Shown: positions 1 to 11,172 of the stretch, in pieces | Numbering within the stretch: position 1 is the first letter of the stretch | Layout: each line of letters begins with the position of its first letter | Assembly: GCA_012931725.1 (NCBI GenBank) | Contig: WHSA01000342.1 | Coordinates: 287,457 to 351,456, forward strand | Direction of reading: 5' to 3' | Source of the DNA: Litsea cubeba | Lineage: Eukaryota > Streptophyta > Magnoliopsida > Laurales > Lauraceae | DNA length: 64,000 bases | The notes under the pieces: generated by a model | Told to the model about the DNA's origin: nothing | Databases searched by the model: none | The model's input: the letters and a program-made list of their open reading frames with translations, nothing else | Translations under genes and position numbers: made by a program

Positions 1-1055
1 ATGGGTTACCATGTGCACACGAGATTGCCGAATACATAAGGGAAGGCACTCAAATACCACTGAGTTGTGTCCATCAATACTGGAGGAAGCTCAATTCAGA
101 ATCCACTAAGGAGAATGCAGGCCCCGAATTAACCACCACTTCCGAGTTCGAATTGATCAATAAGAGATTTCATAGTACCGATCACGCTGGTAAAATACAA
201 ATATTGAAAAAACTAAGAGAGTTGGGGTGTCCGTCATCTACTTCTCTTCTTGAGCCGGATGTTAAATTGAACACCCGGGGTCGTTCATCCTCGAAAAAGA
301 AGAAGTTGGATCGGTCTACGCGTCGGGAACCATCTGCTTTTGAGTATGCACTCTCGATCGAAGCTACCGTTCCATCGAGAACCAACAGTCTAGATTCGAA
401 GAAGGGGAAGGACAAATTAAGTGTTCGACGCACTCGTTCAAGCACATTCGAGCATCAACTTCCTAAGTCATTAGGACCCCATATCGAGACTATTAAGGAT
501 GTCGAGGCGGATGGTAACTGTGGTTTCAGGGCAGTAGCTGGTCTATTGGGAATGAGCGAGGATGGTTGGATGCAGGTTAGACTGGATTTAAGCAATGAAC
601 TACAGAGGCATCAAAATTATTATTCATTGCTATATGGCGGAGATGATAGGGTTGGGGAACTGTATTATGCATTGGCGTACTACGACAGCCATCCTCCATT
701 TGCTCGTTGGATGACAATGCCAGACATGGGTCATCTGGTAGCTTCATATTATAATGTTGTATTGATCCATCTTTCTTTGCAACAATGCCTTACTTTCCTG
801 CCTTTGAGATCAACCCCGATTCCTTCTTCTGATCGCAAAGTTATCGCGATCGGTTTTGTCAATGGTAACCATTTTGTTCAAGTCTTCATGACACCCGGGG
901 CTCCCATTCCTCCCATTGCGACAAATTGGTATAGACACCACCATCCTAATGCTGACGGATGGCAACTACCATATGCGCAGAACATCGAGCGATTCAAAGA
1001 AATAATTGGAGACAGTGTCGCAACACGCGAGTCGGTTAATATTGACAGTGATTAA
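1..1055 (+). CDS. MULE transposase C-terminus fused to OTU cysteine protease domain (5' truncated by window edge)
   Basis: The reading frame is open from base 3, so the gene starts outside the window; the first Met inside (153) is probably internal. The first residues read GLPCAHEIAEYIREG followed by PLSCVHQYWRKLN, the typical end of a SWIM zinc finger in FAR1/MuDR-type transposases. After a basic Ser/Arg-rich linker comes an OTU fold: the nucleophile motif DGNCGFRAVA (bases ~508-537) and the later catalytic-His segment NGNHFVQVF (~862-888). OTU enzymes are deubiquitinating cysteine proteases, and OTU or Ulp1 domains are known passengers of plant MULEs. Catalytic Cys and His are both present, so this part could be active. 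The stop is TAA at 1053. No frame break is seen. Confidence 0.8.
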   Translation, partial: GLPCAHEIAEYIREGTQIPLSCVHQYWRKLNSESTKENAGPELTTTSEFELINKRFHSTDHAGKIQILKKLRELGCPSSTSLLEPDVKLNTRGRSSSKKKKLDRSTRREPSAFEYALSIEATVPSRTNSLDSKKGKDKLSVRRTRSSTFEHQLPKSLGPHIETIKDVEADGNCGFRAVAGLLGMSEDGWMQVRLDLSNELQRHQNYYSLLYGGDDRVGELYYALAYYDSHPPFARWMTMPDMGHLVASYYNVVLIHLSLQQCLTFLPLRSTPIPSSDRKVIAIGFVNGNHFVQVFMTPGAPIPPIATNWYRHHHPNADGWQLPYAQNIERFKEIIGDSVATRESVNIDSD

Positions 1056-1269
1056 TTTCTTGTACTTTGAACTCGATGTAAATAAATTGTAAGAAATGAT
1101 GTTGAAATGCAATCAAGTTGTTATGATTTCCATCATTTATTTTTTGTTTATATTCCATCATAACCCTCCTTATTTTATTGTGGGTTGGCGAATATATCAT
1201 ACAATAAATCATCTATTACAAGCCACACAAAGAAAAGGCACACAAAATATATGTGCGAAACCATCCTGC

Positions 1270-1425
1270 ACGGCCAACAGTTGCTGAGCAGAATGGATCT
1301 GTTCGGTATATATTAGCCGAGCAGAATGGATCTGTTCGGTACATATTAGCCGAGCAGAATGGTTCTGCACGACATATGTATACTGAACAGATTGCATTTG
1401 CACGGCATATATTGGCCGTGCATTA
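1270..1425. repeat. ~33-bp palindromic tandem repeats, left array
   Basis: About four head-to-tail units of ~33 bp contain CAGAATGGATCTGTTCGG and TATATTAGCCGAG. The last two units change to the form TGCACGG-spacer-CCGTGCA, the same design as the array at 4083-4315. Each unit can form a small hairpin. The array lies between the convergent 3' ends of the OTU and PMD genes. Confidence 0.75.
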
Positions 1426-1782
1426 TTGGTATGTGTGGATTATTCATCATTAACTTAGACTATTGAAACTATTTGTATCCAAATTCGAAGAGGGATGTAG
1501 ATGTTTAAAAAAAAAAAAAATTTGAGATGAACTATATATCACAATTTCACAACCATAATTCCATAAACAAGCAAGTTCTTGTACAAAAAAATAATATTCA
1601 TTGATTGAAATGTGGCAGTTTGTAGTACACTGTTTTCTTGTAATTAGTTACACATCTGAGAAGAAGGATACATTGTCAAAATATCTAAAATATCCTTACA
1701 TCCCACAAGTCTCTAAAAAAAATAAAAGTCAAATATCCTTTATACAAAAACAAAAGCATGTTATTAAAAAGTCCTCCGAGCT

Positions 1783-4011
1783 TCATTGTTGCGCACGCCG
1801 ACGATACGTCACCGGCAAGCCATCAAGAATATCGAGGGTAGTCCGCAGTGCCCTCTGGTAGAATTCAACTGGCTGGTCACCTCGTTCAAGCGTGGCACGA
1901 ATATGATCCTTTGCTCGAAGGACCTATAAGAGACAATAGAATGTGTCATATTAAATTTTAAACAATACTTGCTTCAATGTACGAAATAAGATAGTTTACA
2001 ATGCACTCACCGTTCTCGGAGTCGGGTCCTCTCTACCCTCATTAGGGTCATAGTGGGAATGGCGGGCGGGGTTCTATACACGAGGGTGAGATATCCTAGT
2101 GTACCAATCGAGGTAGTCCCGCGAACACTCCCATGCATGATGTGAACGATGGCCGCGGTGTGCAATAGATAATACATGGTCCTCCCAAGTAATCCAATAC
2201 TGATCCAGAAACGTATAGGAGACCTTGTATTTATCGGCAGTACTACCCCGAGTGGCACGGATGGGGGCAAGAGGTGCGGGTGGGATGGTCTATACGTAGC
2301 CGAACTGTCGAAGAACCCTGTGTGGGTGGTAGGGTTCAATGACATCTAGGGACCTCAAGCAACCACAGAAGAATGATATCTGCTGTAGTGGATGATGGGC
2401 CCTAACACTAGCATACGGATCCCAAGCAATCTGTCACAAGTAAACTAAACAAGTCACTAATATAATAAAACATGCTCCTTCTCAAAAAACGTAAAAGAAA
2501 ATAATAAAGAAAGTTAGAAATATATAACATAAAACGCTCAAATGGGTGCTCACCTCACTCGGGTGTAAGGCATCCAATCTCTCCCGCATTAGCTGTATGT
2601 TTTCAATTGCATTTCGGAATCCTGTCCAGGATTCCAGCGGCTTGCTAGAGCCATCCCTGCGGTGTATCCCCATTGTGCAGGAGGACGTGCGAATGGGAAG
2701 TGCTCGTACACCCAAGACTACAAATGACAACAAATATTAATAATTATATAGTACTTATATCAATTATAATGATAAAGATATATGAATCTATAAAATGTAC
2801 CGTTCTTACCGTTAGCAGTGTCAAATATCCAGCAATCTGCCGCACATCTGCCCTCAGTGGCGGTCCCCAACTGGCGATACAGATACGCAAGTGCGGCAGC
2901 CCCCCATGCGTATTGACGGACCCGTGGCAGGTCCATCAATAGGGACAAGTAGTAGACAGGAACCCTCGTGTCGGACTTATCAGTGAATAGTGTACAGCCC
3001 AACAGGTAAAGAAGATATCCTCTGGCTGCACACTCTACCTCCTCAACCGACGATGCGGGAGTCACTTCGCCGCACACCCGTCGGATCCACCCCATCCTCA
3101 CTACCCCACCCCGTGCCAGGTTCAACTCGGCTGCCGCAGATTCCCTATCCACACCCAGTCCTAGCTCGAGTAGATCTACTTGGTCAGTAAATCCCATAGT
3201 AGCAGATACGTGGACAGGAAGTCCAGTGACTGGGATGCCGAGTAGAGAACTCACATCATCTAATGTGATCGTCATCTCACCAAACGGCATGTGGAAGGTA
3301 TTGGTCTCGGGCTGCCATCTCTCCACAAAGCTCGAGACCAAGGGGCAGGAGATATATCTGTAGCTGAAATGCCTCAGGTCTGCCAATCCAGACTCTTCTA
3401 TGATAGCGCGAAACATAGGCACCTCACTATCAAGACGATCTCCAGGCCGAGGTATGTACCAGTCCTTCAACTGCCGCCAATGACTGATACATTTGAGAGG
3501 GCCACGTTCCTGCACATTACAAGTATAGTATAAATCTTCATTAGCATCTGGTATTATATAAAGAATTAGTTAAAACATATAAAGAATGAACGTGTACCTC
3601 CCCATCCCATATGGATATGGCCACGTGAGTCCTGAAACTCACAAGGACGGACTCGTCGGCCGGACCGCCTGGAATAGGTCCATCCCCTGCTGCCGAGGCA
3701 TGAGGACTGGGTGGCTGTGCCTGGTCCTCTGACGAATCATCCTCCCCTACTGGCGCAATCGGAGTACTGGACGGTTGGGGAGGACTAGACGGCCCTGCCT
3801 CATCCTCTGAGGAATCGTCCTCTGAAGAGCTCTCAGGCAGTGGATCCTGCCGTAATTTGCGTCTTCGTTCAGACGCCGTTGGCCGTTGACGGCGAGGAGG
3901 TCTAGCAACGCCAACCTTCACCCGCACTCTGGGTGGATCGCTAGAAGTACTACCACGTCCACCGGTAGGATGTGAGATGCCACCAATACGGCGAGCTGGT
4001 CTCCTAGGCAT
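1783..4011 (-). pseudogene. Plant mobile domain (PMD, MAIN-like) gene, five exons, disrupted
   Basis: PMD proteins (MAIN/MAIL1 family, and the long form of PP7) occur both as host genes and as transposon cargo. Five exons can be read with GT..AG borders: 4011-3598, 3509-2810, 2717-2554, 2430-2011 and 1923-1783. Together they give about 612 codons starting MPRRPARRIGG, with an acidic/Ser-rich N-terminus. PMD motifs include LKDWYIPRPGD, TLDDVSSLLGIPV, SWVYEHFPFARPP, IAWDPYASVRAHHP and RVLRQFGYV. Damage: an extra base in the run at 2851-2853 and a 1-bp loss near 2590-2600, which compensate over the whole length, plus in-frame TAG at 2290-2292 (family Q in GYVQTIP) and TAG at 2074-2076 (QNPA). 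Exon borders are inferred. The protein is not expected to be made intact. If the indels are assembly errors, the two stops would still remain. Confidence 0.8.
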
Positions 4012-4082
4012 ATCTTCAAATCTGGATTTAAAATAAAAATCATTAGGAAGATAAAATCATTATACGAAGAAAACTTTTTTTC

Positions 4083-4315
4083 TTGTACTGCTCGGTTGGA
4101 TTGTATCGTGCAAAATCGTTCTGCACGGCACAACTTTTCCGTGCAACAATTTTATGCACGGAATATGTTTACCGTGCATATTTGTTTTGCACGGTTTACA
4201 GGTTCCGTGCAAAACATTTTATGCACGGTTTCTTTTATCGTGCAGAAAATCCATGCACGGTATACATTTGCCGTGCACAACATTTGGTGCACGGTTCTGC
4301 ATTGCCGAGCAGATC
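4083..4315. repeat. ~33-bp palindromic tandem repeats, right array
   Basis: About six units of TGCACGG, 9-10 variable bases, CCGTGCA and 10-11 variable bases. Every unit is an inverted repeat able to form a hairpin, and the arm heptamers are conserved while the spacers drift. It sits just upstream of the PMD start codon at 4011, so it could overlap the promoter or 5'UTR. It is related to the array at 1270-1425. Confidence 0.8.
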
Positions 4316-4740
4316 GCGAAAAATGCCACGATTTTTGGCAAAATGAAGAGATTCAGTACTTCGAATGCACATGAATTAGCTCGTAATATACTTATCTACT
4401 ATCTAACAAAGAAATTACGACCTAAAAGGAATGTAAACATGATAAACGTATGAAGAAGAAGATAAAAGAAAAACAACAACTTACCTCACGCGTCCTGTGA
4501 AGAAGAAGAAGAAGAAGAAGCAGGAACGATGTGCACTTATGCTCTTTGGAGGGAGAACGACCGAGAAGAGGGAAGGCAAGAGGAGGAGAAGCGATGTCCA
4601 ATGATGCCTTCGCTCGTTTTTTCGAATAGGGTCGACGAGGGAAACGCAGAGGAGAACGAAGAGGAAATGCAGAGGAGAGCGTGGGCAGTTTGGGAAATAT
4701 GGTGGGTGGGCTCAGCAAAACGTTTTTAAGAAAATAAAAG

Positions 4741-4803
4741 GGGGGGGTGAGTTCAGCAAGTGGGTGCTTAAAGCAATATTAGTGGGTGCATATAGAATCA
4801 CCC
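4741..4803 (-). repeat. Putative MULE terminal inverted repeat (right end)
   Basis: Read on the - strand from 4803 the sequence begins GGGTGATTCTATATGCACCC and later has a CACCC/CCCCCC-rich stretch, resembling MULE termini. Only one end is in the window, so this rests on resemblance alone. Confidence 0.4.
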
Positions 4804-6340
4804 ATAAAATAGATTAGGCTCTTTATCCATTTTCCTTCTTTAACAAAATAAATAAAACAATATATCTAGAACCCAAGTCATCAAAGCACGTATGACTTTG
4901 TCCGATCAAAGCACGTATGACTTTGTCCGATAAAAAAATTTATAGACAACTTATATTTTACAAATATTTTCTTAATGGTTCCTTCGCAATTGTGTCTAGA
5001 CAAAATAACATTCGGACAACACTCGATTCTTTGCAACAATGTGAAAAAAAAATAATGGTTTTCTTGTTTTTTGGCCCTGAGCCCTTGAGGGTGGCGGAAC
5101 GACCTAGGTAGTGCAGGCCCTTCAAGGGCTTTTGCCCGCTCAGGCCTAGCCTTGCATATATTAAGGGTAGGGTATGGACAACCCTGGACCCAGCCCACCC
5201 CTTTGACAACTCTGCCTAGCATGTTTAAAATTGGGATAGAAAATTGGCCCTGTTCCAACTCACAGGCCAAAAGCAACGTCCCATTTTCAGCCCAAGTGCG
5301 AGCCTGGCTTGGTCAGAGTTGGGATGGCCCAATCCATGAGTTCCCGTAGCCTTTATATGAAGCCATTCTGGGCTTTTTCATGGATTGTTGTGCGCCAGTG
5401 ATCATGATATTAAAGCTCTCTTGACATGTCAAATGCCACCCTAAAAAACGCCCATCAATCCCTTCATACAACACATGTCAATTGTCAAGTATTTACCAAA
5501 AAACAAGACGTGTCAAGTGCCTTTCTCATGACTAGTGGTGAAACTTCACTGTTGTCAAAGTCATGACTATGAATTCTTCTGGATGATGAGTTAGTCAAGA
5601 GGCTTGACTAATGGGACAGGGGAACGCACAGTAGGTCGTGGCTTACCATGAATGTGCCCATCTGGATCCTCCATGACTCGGTCCCTCGAGACATTCATGA
5701 GGCTAGTTGTAGTTGGTGGGTGTCCTTATTAAAATCCATTCCAGAAAAATGCCTTTCTCTCTCTCTCTCATATGAATTTGATTAAAGTTTATTTCTTTAA
5801 AGAGTTTTTTTTTTTTAAGTTTGATCCATGAGTCATCATGTAGCAAATACATATGTAAGATTTGTTCACATGAGACTTTCCATGAGGACCTTTGGCCAAC
5901 TATGGGGCCCACCTGTAGATGGGATTGGGGGAGATGGAAAGATCTATGTGGGACCATGCAAGTATTAAGTTTGACTAACCCCATATTCCTAACTCCTTTA
6001 TATGTGGCCCACAAGTTCAGCAACTTCATATTAAAAATTTTGACTGAAGGGGTTAGAGGCATTTGATTGATCCCAAACTTGACATCAGGTCTCATCATTT
6101 ATCCATGATCAATCTGATGGACTTCTAATTTTTCTTTTGTAGAAAAGTTATTCCATTCCCTTTCTTCTCTCAATGGAAATGGTCTTTCGATGACTCATGC
6201 CTCATGGGCTAGAGCTACATACTTCAATGTCTTGGGATAAGTGTGACTGCATATATCGTTTGCACATGTGGACCTCTTGGCAAAAAAAGCCCATATTTAG
6301 ATCATCCCATGGACCCCGCTGCAAATGTGTCTTAGCTATG
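4804..6340. other. No gene recognised
   Basis: AT-rich sequence with many stops in all frames. It holds a perfect tandem duplication of 25 bp at 4880-4929 (unit ends ACTTTGTCCG). Short open frames around 5000-5350 and 5703-6098 match nothing I recognise and lack coding character. Confidence 0.6.
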
Positions 6341-6355
6341 ATGGTAAGTGTGCCA

Positions 6356-6553
6356 GGCTAGACTTCAGACCTGAGAATTAATGGTCTTGGTCTAAGTTTA
6401 CAACTTCCTTTGGGTTGTCTTGATCCAGAACTTGAGACTCAATGGACCAGAACCAACCCGTTTATATCCCTTAGTCAAAGACAACCCAAAGGAAGGTGCA
6501 AATTTAGACCTAGACCCAGTAATTTTCAGGTATAGATATAGTTCAGTCTAGCC
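6356..6553. repeat. Long imperfect inverted repeat (fold-back)
   Basis: The left arm 6356-6420 ends CTTCCTTTGGGTTGTCT. The right arm 6479-6553 begins with its exact complement, AGACAACCCAAAGGAAG. Outside this 17-bp core the arms still pair imperfectly over ~65-75 bp, ending in GGCTAGAC / GTCTAGCC. The loop is ~58 bp. It could be a fold-back MITE or an inverted duplication; no clear TSD was found. Confidence 0.6.
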
Positions 6554-7193
6554 TCATGTCTGAACTGGCCCATTGAGTTCATAGGCACTTGAAATCTGAA
6601 TTAAAATCATTATTTACAACGTTTGATTTACGCTAAAAGGGATTATAACACTTTAGATATAACCTTAAAGAGAGTAGAAAATTTACAAACCCTTGGTAAA
6701 TACACTTAGACCTTTAAATAGGGCCCCATGGGTAGTGTAGTTGCTGTTTCAAACCCTGATTTCTCTGGCATCATACTTTAAAAGGAATCCCTGTTGTCCC
6801 AACCAACAAGTTTATTGAGAACAGCAATCTAAGGCGGGGCCAGAGCTTGTCCAAGACCATCCCATTTAGCTATTGGTCCTAAGATTCAGTCCTGTCCAGT
6901 CTATGGGCCCAAAGGACCTGACCAGAAAACTCCCTGCATGGGCCCTTTTTCATAGACCCGAGTATCCGTATAGCATAGCACGTAGTATTTTTAATGTGAA
7001 ACAATAAATTACATAGAAAGTATATGATTATATAGCATTTGCAATAGATAGATTACTAATAATATATTTGAACTTCTATAATGTAAAATATACTTCTGCT
7101 CCGAGTTGTGGGTCAAGTGCAGTCAGGTCCACCAAAGTTGGGTCTTACACAAAATAAACTAAAATAATTGCATCAACACCAAGTGCTCCAAAT

Positions 7194-7211
7194 TATATAT
7201 ATATATATATT
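7194..7211. repeat. (AT)n microsatellite
   Basis: About nine AT dinucleotides, in a non-coding stretch (6554-8424) in which nothing else was recognised. Confidence 0.8.
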
Positions 7212-8424
7212 TCCCTATTTATATAGATGCACATGAATATTTCCCTATATATATATATGGATCCAAAATTTAAGACTTAAAATAAAAGTTAATATCTCGT
7301 ACATTGAATTGGGTGCTATTTAATTCATTTTGTTCGCTCTATCTTGGCTTCTACACTGAGAATATTAGAAAATGAGGTTTGTGGTTCAAGAGTTCACAAG
7401 AAAATCATCTCCATTTGTTCTTATGAGTTATAAAACCTTTATTATCACAAGTAGGGAGGCAAATAGGTTGGGTTCAGCTTGGGTCTATAGTGGACCAAAC
7501 TAACTCAAATTTCTTATAAATAAAAAAAAGCTCCCATTCAGGGGCCAAATGTTGAATATGTAATGAAGAGGTTACAAATGAAGGCTTCTACTATCCGTTG
7601 CACAAGGTTTTTGTGCATGTTATGTAAAATTTATATTAATTGTACTTTGAATATATGAGTCATTTTGGGCATCGAAAATCTAGAATGGACCTGACTGAGC
7701 GTAAACCCAATTATCACTTGGGCTCAAAAAAAGGTTTTATTGAAATCTTTCAGGTCTAGTTCTTTGGTGTAACCAAATGACTGAAGTCCATTGATATCCC
7801 TGGTCATCATAAATGTGCAGAACTGAGCAGCCATTTAAAGTTGTTTTCAATCTACCATTTCCTTTAGTTCTTTTTTTTTAAACACCCAAGTTACCCTTCA
7901 TTTAAAACCATGGTATGCTTTCGATAGCCGTACATGCCACAAATTGCCTTGGGGACGTTTGTTGCGACGATCACTGTGAAAAAGCCAATGAAGGTATGGA
8001 TGAAAAAATGACCGAAATGAAAGAGGATTTTATCTCAATGATGAGCAACTTGGGTGTTTTTTTAAAAAAAAAAAAACTGAAGGAAAAGTCTCTGAAAAAT
8101 AACATTAAGTGGTCAATTGTCCTTAATTGAAAACTTACTACAAAACTTAGTCTATATTTTGAAAGGTTTTGAAAATTGCATCCTTTTTTGAAATAAGGAA
8201 AAAACTTAAGGTCTTATTTGAGATTTTCCCAAAAAATAAAGGAGAGCATATTTATCCGCACTCGGCGCAATTAATTCAGTCATTTGTCTGATCTCCTAGG
8301 CTTTTGAAATACCCTAGTGCTCACCTCCAGGCATCGAAAATAGATACATTCCTAAATTTCACTTCAATACGATTATAGGAGTTTTTTTACATTTTGAATA
8401 TTTGGGCCCAATGTGAGTATCTAA

Positions 8425-8628
8425 CGAGAGTGCTTGCCGGGGGGGTTCTTGGTCGCACTCCTGGTGCTGGTTAATTTGGTGGGGCTGTTGGTGCAGAGCG
8501 TTTTCTACAATGTATGCAAGAGTTATCACCATCAGGAGATTGACAAGAGCGTGCTGCAAGATCATCTTGGACGGTATCTTGGGGAGTATGTGCCTCTTAA
8601 GAGCGGCATTCAGATGGAGGAAATGTAA
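8425..8628 (+). pseudogene. Possible exon of a small single-pass membrane protein
   Basis: The open frame reads RECLPGGFLVALLVLVNLVGLL, then VQSVFYNVCKSYHHQEID, and ends LGEYVPLKSGIQMEEM. It has one hydrophobic segment (about residues 5-24) followed by a charged, His-containing tail that looks like real protein. I cannot name the family. There is no ATG: a TAA at 8422-8424 directly precedes the frame. The frame ends ATGTAAG, which is either Met-stop or a splice donor (AT then GTAAGA). It may be an exon of a gene whose start I cannot find, or a truncated copy. It is the best candidate for non-transposon coding sequence in the window. Confidence 0.35.
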
Positions 8629-9321
8629 GAAGTTTTGATTTTTTTTTTTTGGTTATTTGGGTAGTTATGGAACCAATACCTTATTATTGTTTGTTTGTTG
8701 GGTTCTTAGATTATTTAGTCAATACTGAGATTGTTCTTTCTTTCAGTTCTCTCCTTTGCTGATTAAGTGATTATGTGAATCACATGTGATAAATGAAGGT
8801 TGAACTGGAGTGTAAGCAATGTATATAGAGTTAGCATCCCTCTCTTCTTTTGGTTCCGTTTCTGGGTTGATCTTGGAGTTTTGTGTAATGAGGTTTGTAA
8901 AAGATGGAGATCTATATGTGAATCAGGGAGAATTTTGAGAAGACAAAATAGAAATTGGGGTTGTTTAGTTTGTTTGGTGGCCCGATTTCTAGAATTCTAA
9001 TTGAGTGTAACTGTAAGCTTACTAGAACATGTATCTTCTTTGTTTGTGTTTGAGTGTGCGTGTGCGTAGGTGGACATTGAATGATTGATTCTCATGGTTT
9101 CTCTCTTTTCTTAATTTAGTTTTGGGCTGTAAACTGTAAAGATAGGATTGCATTTCTTTTTTTTTTTAAGTTTTTTTTTGGTTTATTTTCAGTTTTGGGC
9201 TTGGTCACTGGAAATGTAGAAAAAAGAGAACACAATTTTGTAAGGAGTACAATATCATAACGGAAAATTGTGAGAGGCGAAACCATGACCGGCCTGATCA
9301 CAAGATTTCTATTGGGCTGTG
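8629..9321. other. No gene recognised
   Basis: T-rich sequence resembling intron or 3'UTR downstream of the possible exon at 8425-8628. No continuation of that exon could be identified. Confidence 0.5.
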
Positions 9322-9333
9322 GCTCTGATACCA
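9322..9333 (-). other. Primer-binding site matching initiator tRNA-Met
   Basis: On the - strand the sequence is TGGTATCAGAGC, the standard plant Copia primer site. It directly abuts a candidate LTR end, indicating a retrotransposon relic oriented to the left. Confidence 0.6.
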
Positions 9334-9720
9334 TGATGACTTTAAAATAAACGAGTGCATGATGCAAGCCCTAGGGTTAGGGCTTGTGTGGAAGTGCCGA
9401 AGTACACTAGGGTGCAGAAGCATGTCTCTGTAGACACTTCAACAAGTCTCCGTAAAGACAATGATGAGGATGCACCTTAATGGAAAACGCAATTCAATTA
9501 ATCAACTCTGAGAAATAAATCTCTTACAATGCATATAAATAAGAAAAAGAAAACTTGGTGGCCAAGAAAACCTAATAATCTAACTTAGAAAATAAAATAA
9601 TAATCCTAATGAAATTGGAAACCTAAACCTAATTGCAACTCATTAATTAGAATTCTAATAAAAAATAATTAGGAAAATAATTCCAAAACTATCTTGGGCC
9701 TTACACATGTGGTTGGTACA
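9334..9720 (-). mobile_element. Degenerate LTR relic
   Basis: The segment starts TGATGACTTT next to the primer site at 9322-9333 and may end near GGTTGGTACA at 9720 (TG..CA). It is AT-rich with no ORF. No second LTR or TSD was found, so the right limit is a guess. Confidence 0.4.
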
Positions 9721-9754
9721 TTGCATAGAATTTGCCATAACCTTATTCACAAAA

Positions 9755-10137
9755 ACTCTTCAATCATGAGTGTAGCATAGATGATAATGTTGAGGTGGAT
9801 GTGTGGTAAAAGTAGGAGGGATAGAATTAATAAATAAGCATGCATTTAGGGATAGCATTAATAGGTGATAAAATAAGAGAAACCCGTTTGAGATGGTTTG
9901 GATGTATGATGTATCCAACACAGGCAAGCAATGGTGTCGGTGAGGAAAATATTTTCTACGTAGGTTGATGGCTTATCAAGGGGAAGGGGTAGGCCAAAGA
10001 GGACGTGGATGGAAGTAGTAACAACATATTTGAAAATGTGCAACCTATCCAAAGATTTGGCTCAGAATAGATCGGAATGGAGAAGCATAATTCATCTAGC
10101 TGACCTCAATATAGTTGAGACAAGGCTTTAATGATGA
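9755..10137 (+). pseudogene. RTE-type LINE reverse transcriptase, C-terminal fragment
   Basis: Three frames together give the standard end of plant LINE polyproteins: MLRWMCGKSRRDRI (from ~9790), RLRWFG (~9888), RGRGRPKRTWMEVV (~9979) and LAQNRSEWRSIIHLAD, ending with TAA. This region lies after the reverse transcriptase domain. Several stops and frameshifts separate the pieces. The 3' end is a short TGATGATG run, as expected for RTE elements. It is a dead 5'-truncated copy with no TSD recognised. Confidence 0.7.
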
Positions 10138-11010
10138 TGTATTGAGAAGAGATGATTCATAAATTCAAACATCCAAACTAAAACTTATCTTTTCTAACCT
10201 TTTCTCTATCATATCGCTAATATCTCAATTATCAATATATATATCTCGCTAATATCTCTAAGTCTAACAAACATCCTCCTTATATGCCGAATCCCCACCT
10301 GGAGGGAGATACCATGAGAAGGGTAATTCTCTACCCAAATGTGACAATTAACCTAGTTGACCGATGTGCTATCAGCGTAGGCAAGTGGGACATCTCTTTC
10401 TCTCTCTCTGTGCGCGCGCACTCATGAATACTATGTCGATTATGTGATGAGTGATGCATGGATACTTCAAAGTGGGCAACGTATCGTGTCGAATCGTATC
10501 CGATACTTTACTTTTTATGTGTAAAATCCATGTTCTTGCTATGTCCACGGCGTATCCCTGCCGTATCTGGGCATCATAGGTGACTGTTAGAGTTTTATTT
10601 TGTTGCAATTTGATAGGGTGCATTTCATTTTCATAAGCTTGATCTCTCATTCATTCATGATTTTTATCTTAAGATTTTCATGCTTGATTTTCATTCATAA
10701 TCTTTGATTTTATTCATGTCATGCATGTTTTTCATAATATTTATGAATCTTAAGTTCATGAAGTTTTCTAGTCCCATGTGGGTGTTTGGTGGTTCCAAAA
10801 TTCAAGCTTTCCATGTTTTTCTCTTTAAAATCAGTTTTTATTTGGAGATTTCAAGTCATTTATATTCATTTTTAATAGTCTTTTCTGACTTGAATCCAAG
10901 CTTGAATTGTGCCCCAAAGTTCATTGAAGACCAGCCCTCACTCTCCTTCAAAGTTCTGAAAAAAAAATCAGACATCTGGGCTGCCAGCAGGTTGGCCGGC
11001 TGTGTACCCG

Positions 11011-11143
11011 GTCGACCGGCCAAGGCACCCGGTCGACCGGGCACACAGTGCAGGCCGACCCAGGGAAAATGGCCGTTAAGGCTCCAACGGATATATTTCT
11101 GACCGTTGAGCACCCGGTCGACCGGGCCCTGTACCAGGTCGAC
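11011..11143. promoter_or_regulatory. Cluster of four GTCGAC palindromes upstream of a TATA box
   Basis: GTCGAC occurs at 11011, 11032, 11118 and 11138, three of them inside the longer palindrome CCGGTCGACCGG. The sites come as two close pairs (20-21 bp apart). The TATA box is 30 bp after the last site. The same arrangement occurs in the Copia-C LTR. Confidence 0.5.
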
Positions 11144-11172
11144 CGGGCACTAGCCGTTGGACACTTTTTGGC

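Larger units (their letters stand above)
1..4803. mobile_element. MULE (Mutator-like DNA transposon), right-hand part; left end outside window
   Basis: The segment holds the end of a MULE transposase-OTU gene on the + strand and a convergent plant-mobile-domain gene on the - strand. Its right limit is placed at 4803. Read inward from there on the - strand, the sequence begins GGGTGATTCTATATGCACCC, which looks like a MULE terminal inverted repeat. The adjacent 9 bases (4804-4812, ATAAAATAG) would be the TSD, but the partner copy lies left of the window, so neither TIR nor TSD can be confirmed. That both genes belong to one element is inferred from continuity and from related repeat arrays at about 1270-1425 and 4083-4315. 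The PMD gene could instead be a separate nested element. Confidence 0.55.

Noticed and set aside
1209..1453. Opposing short frames over the left palindromic array
   Set aside because: Both are translations of the 33-bp repeat and have no independent support.
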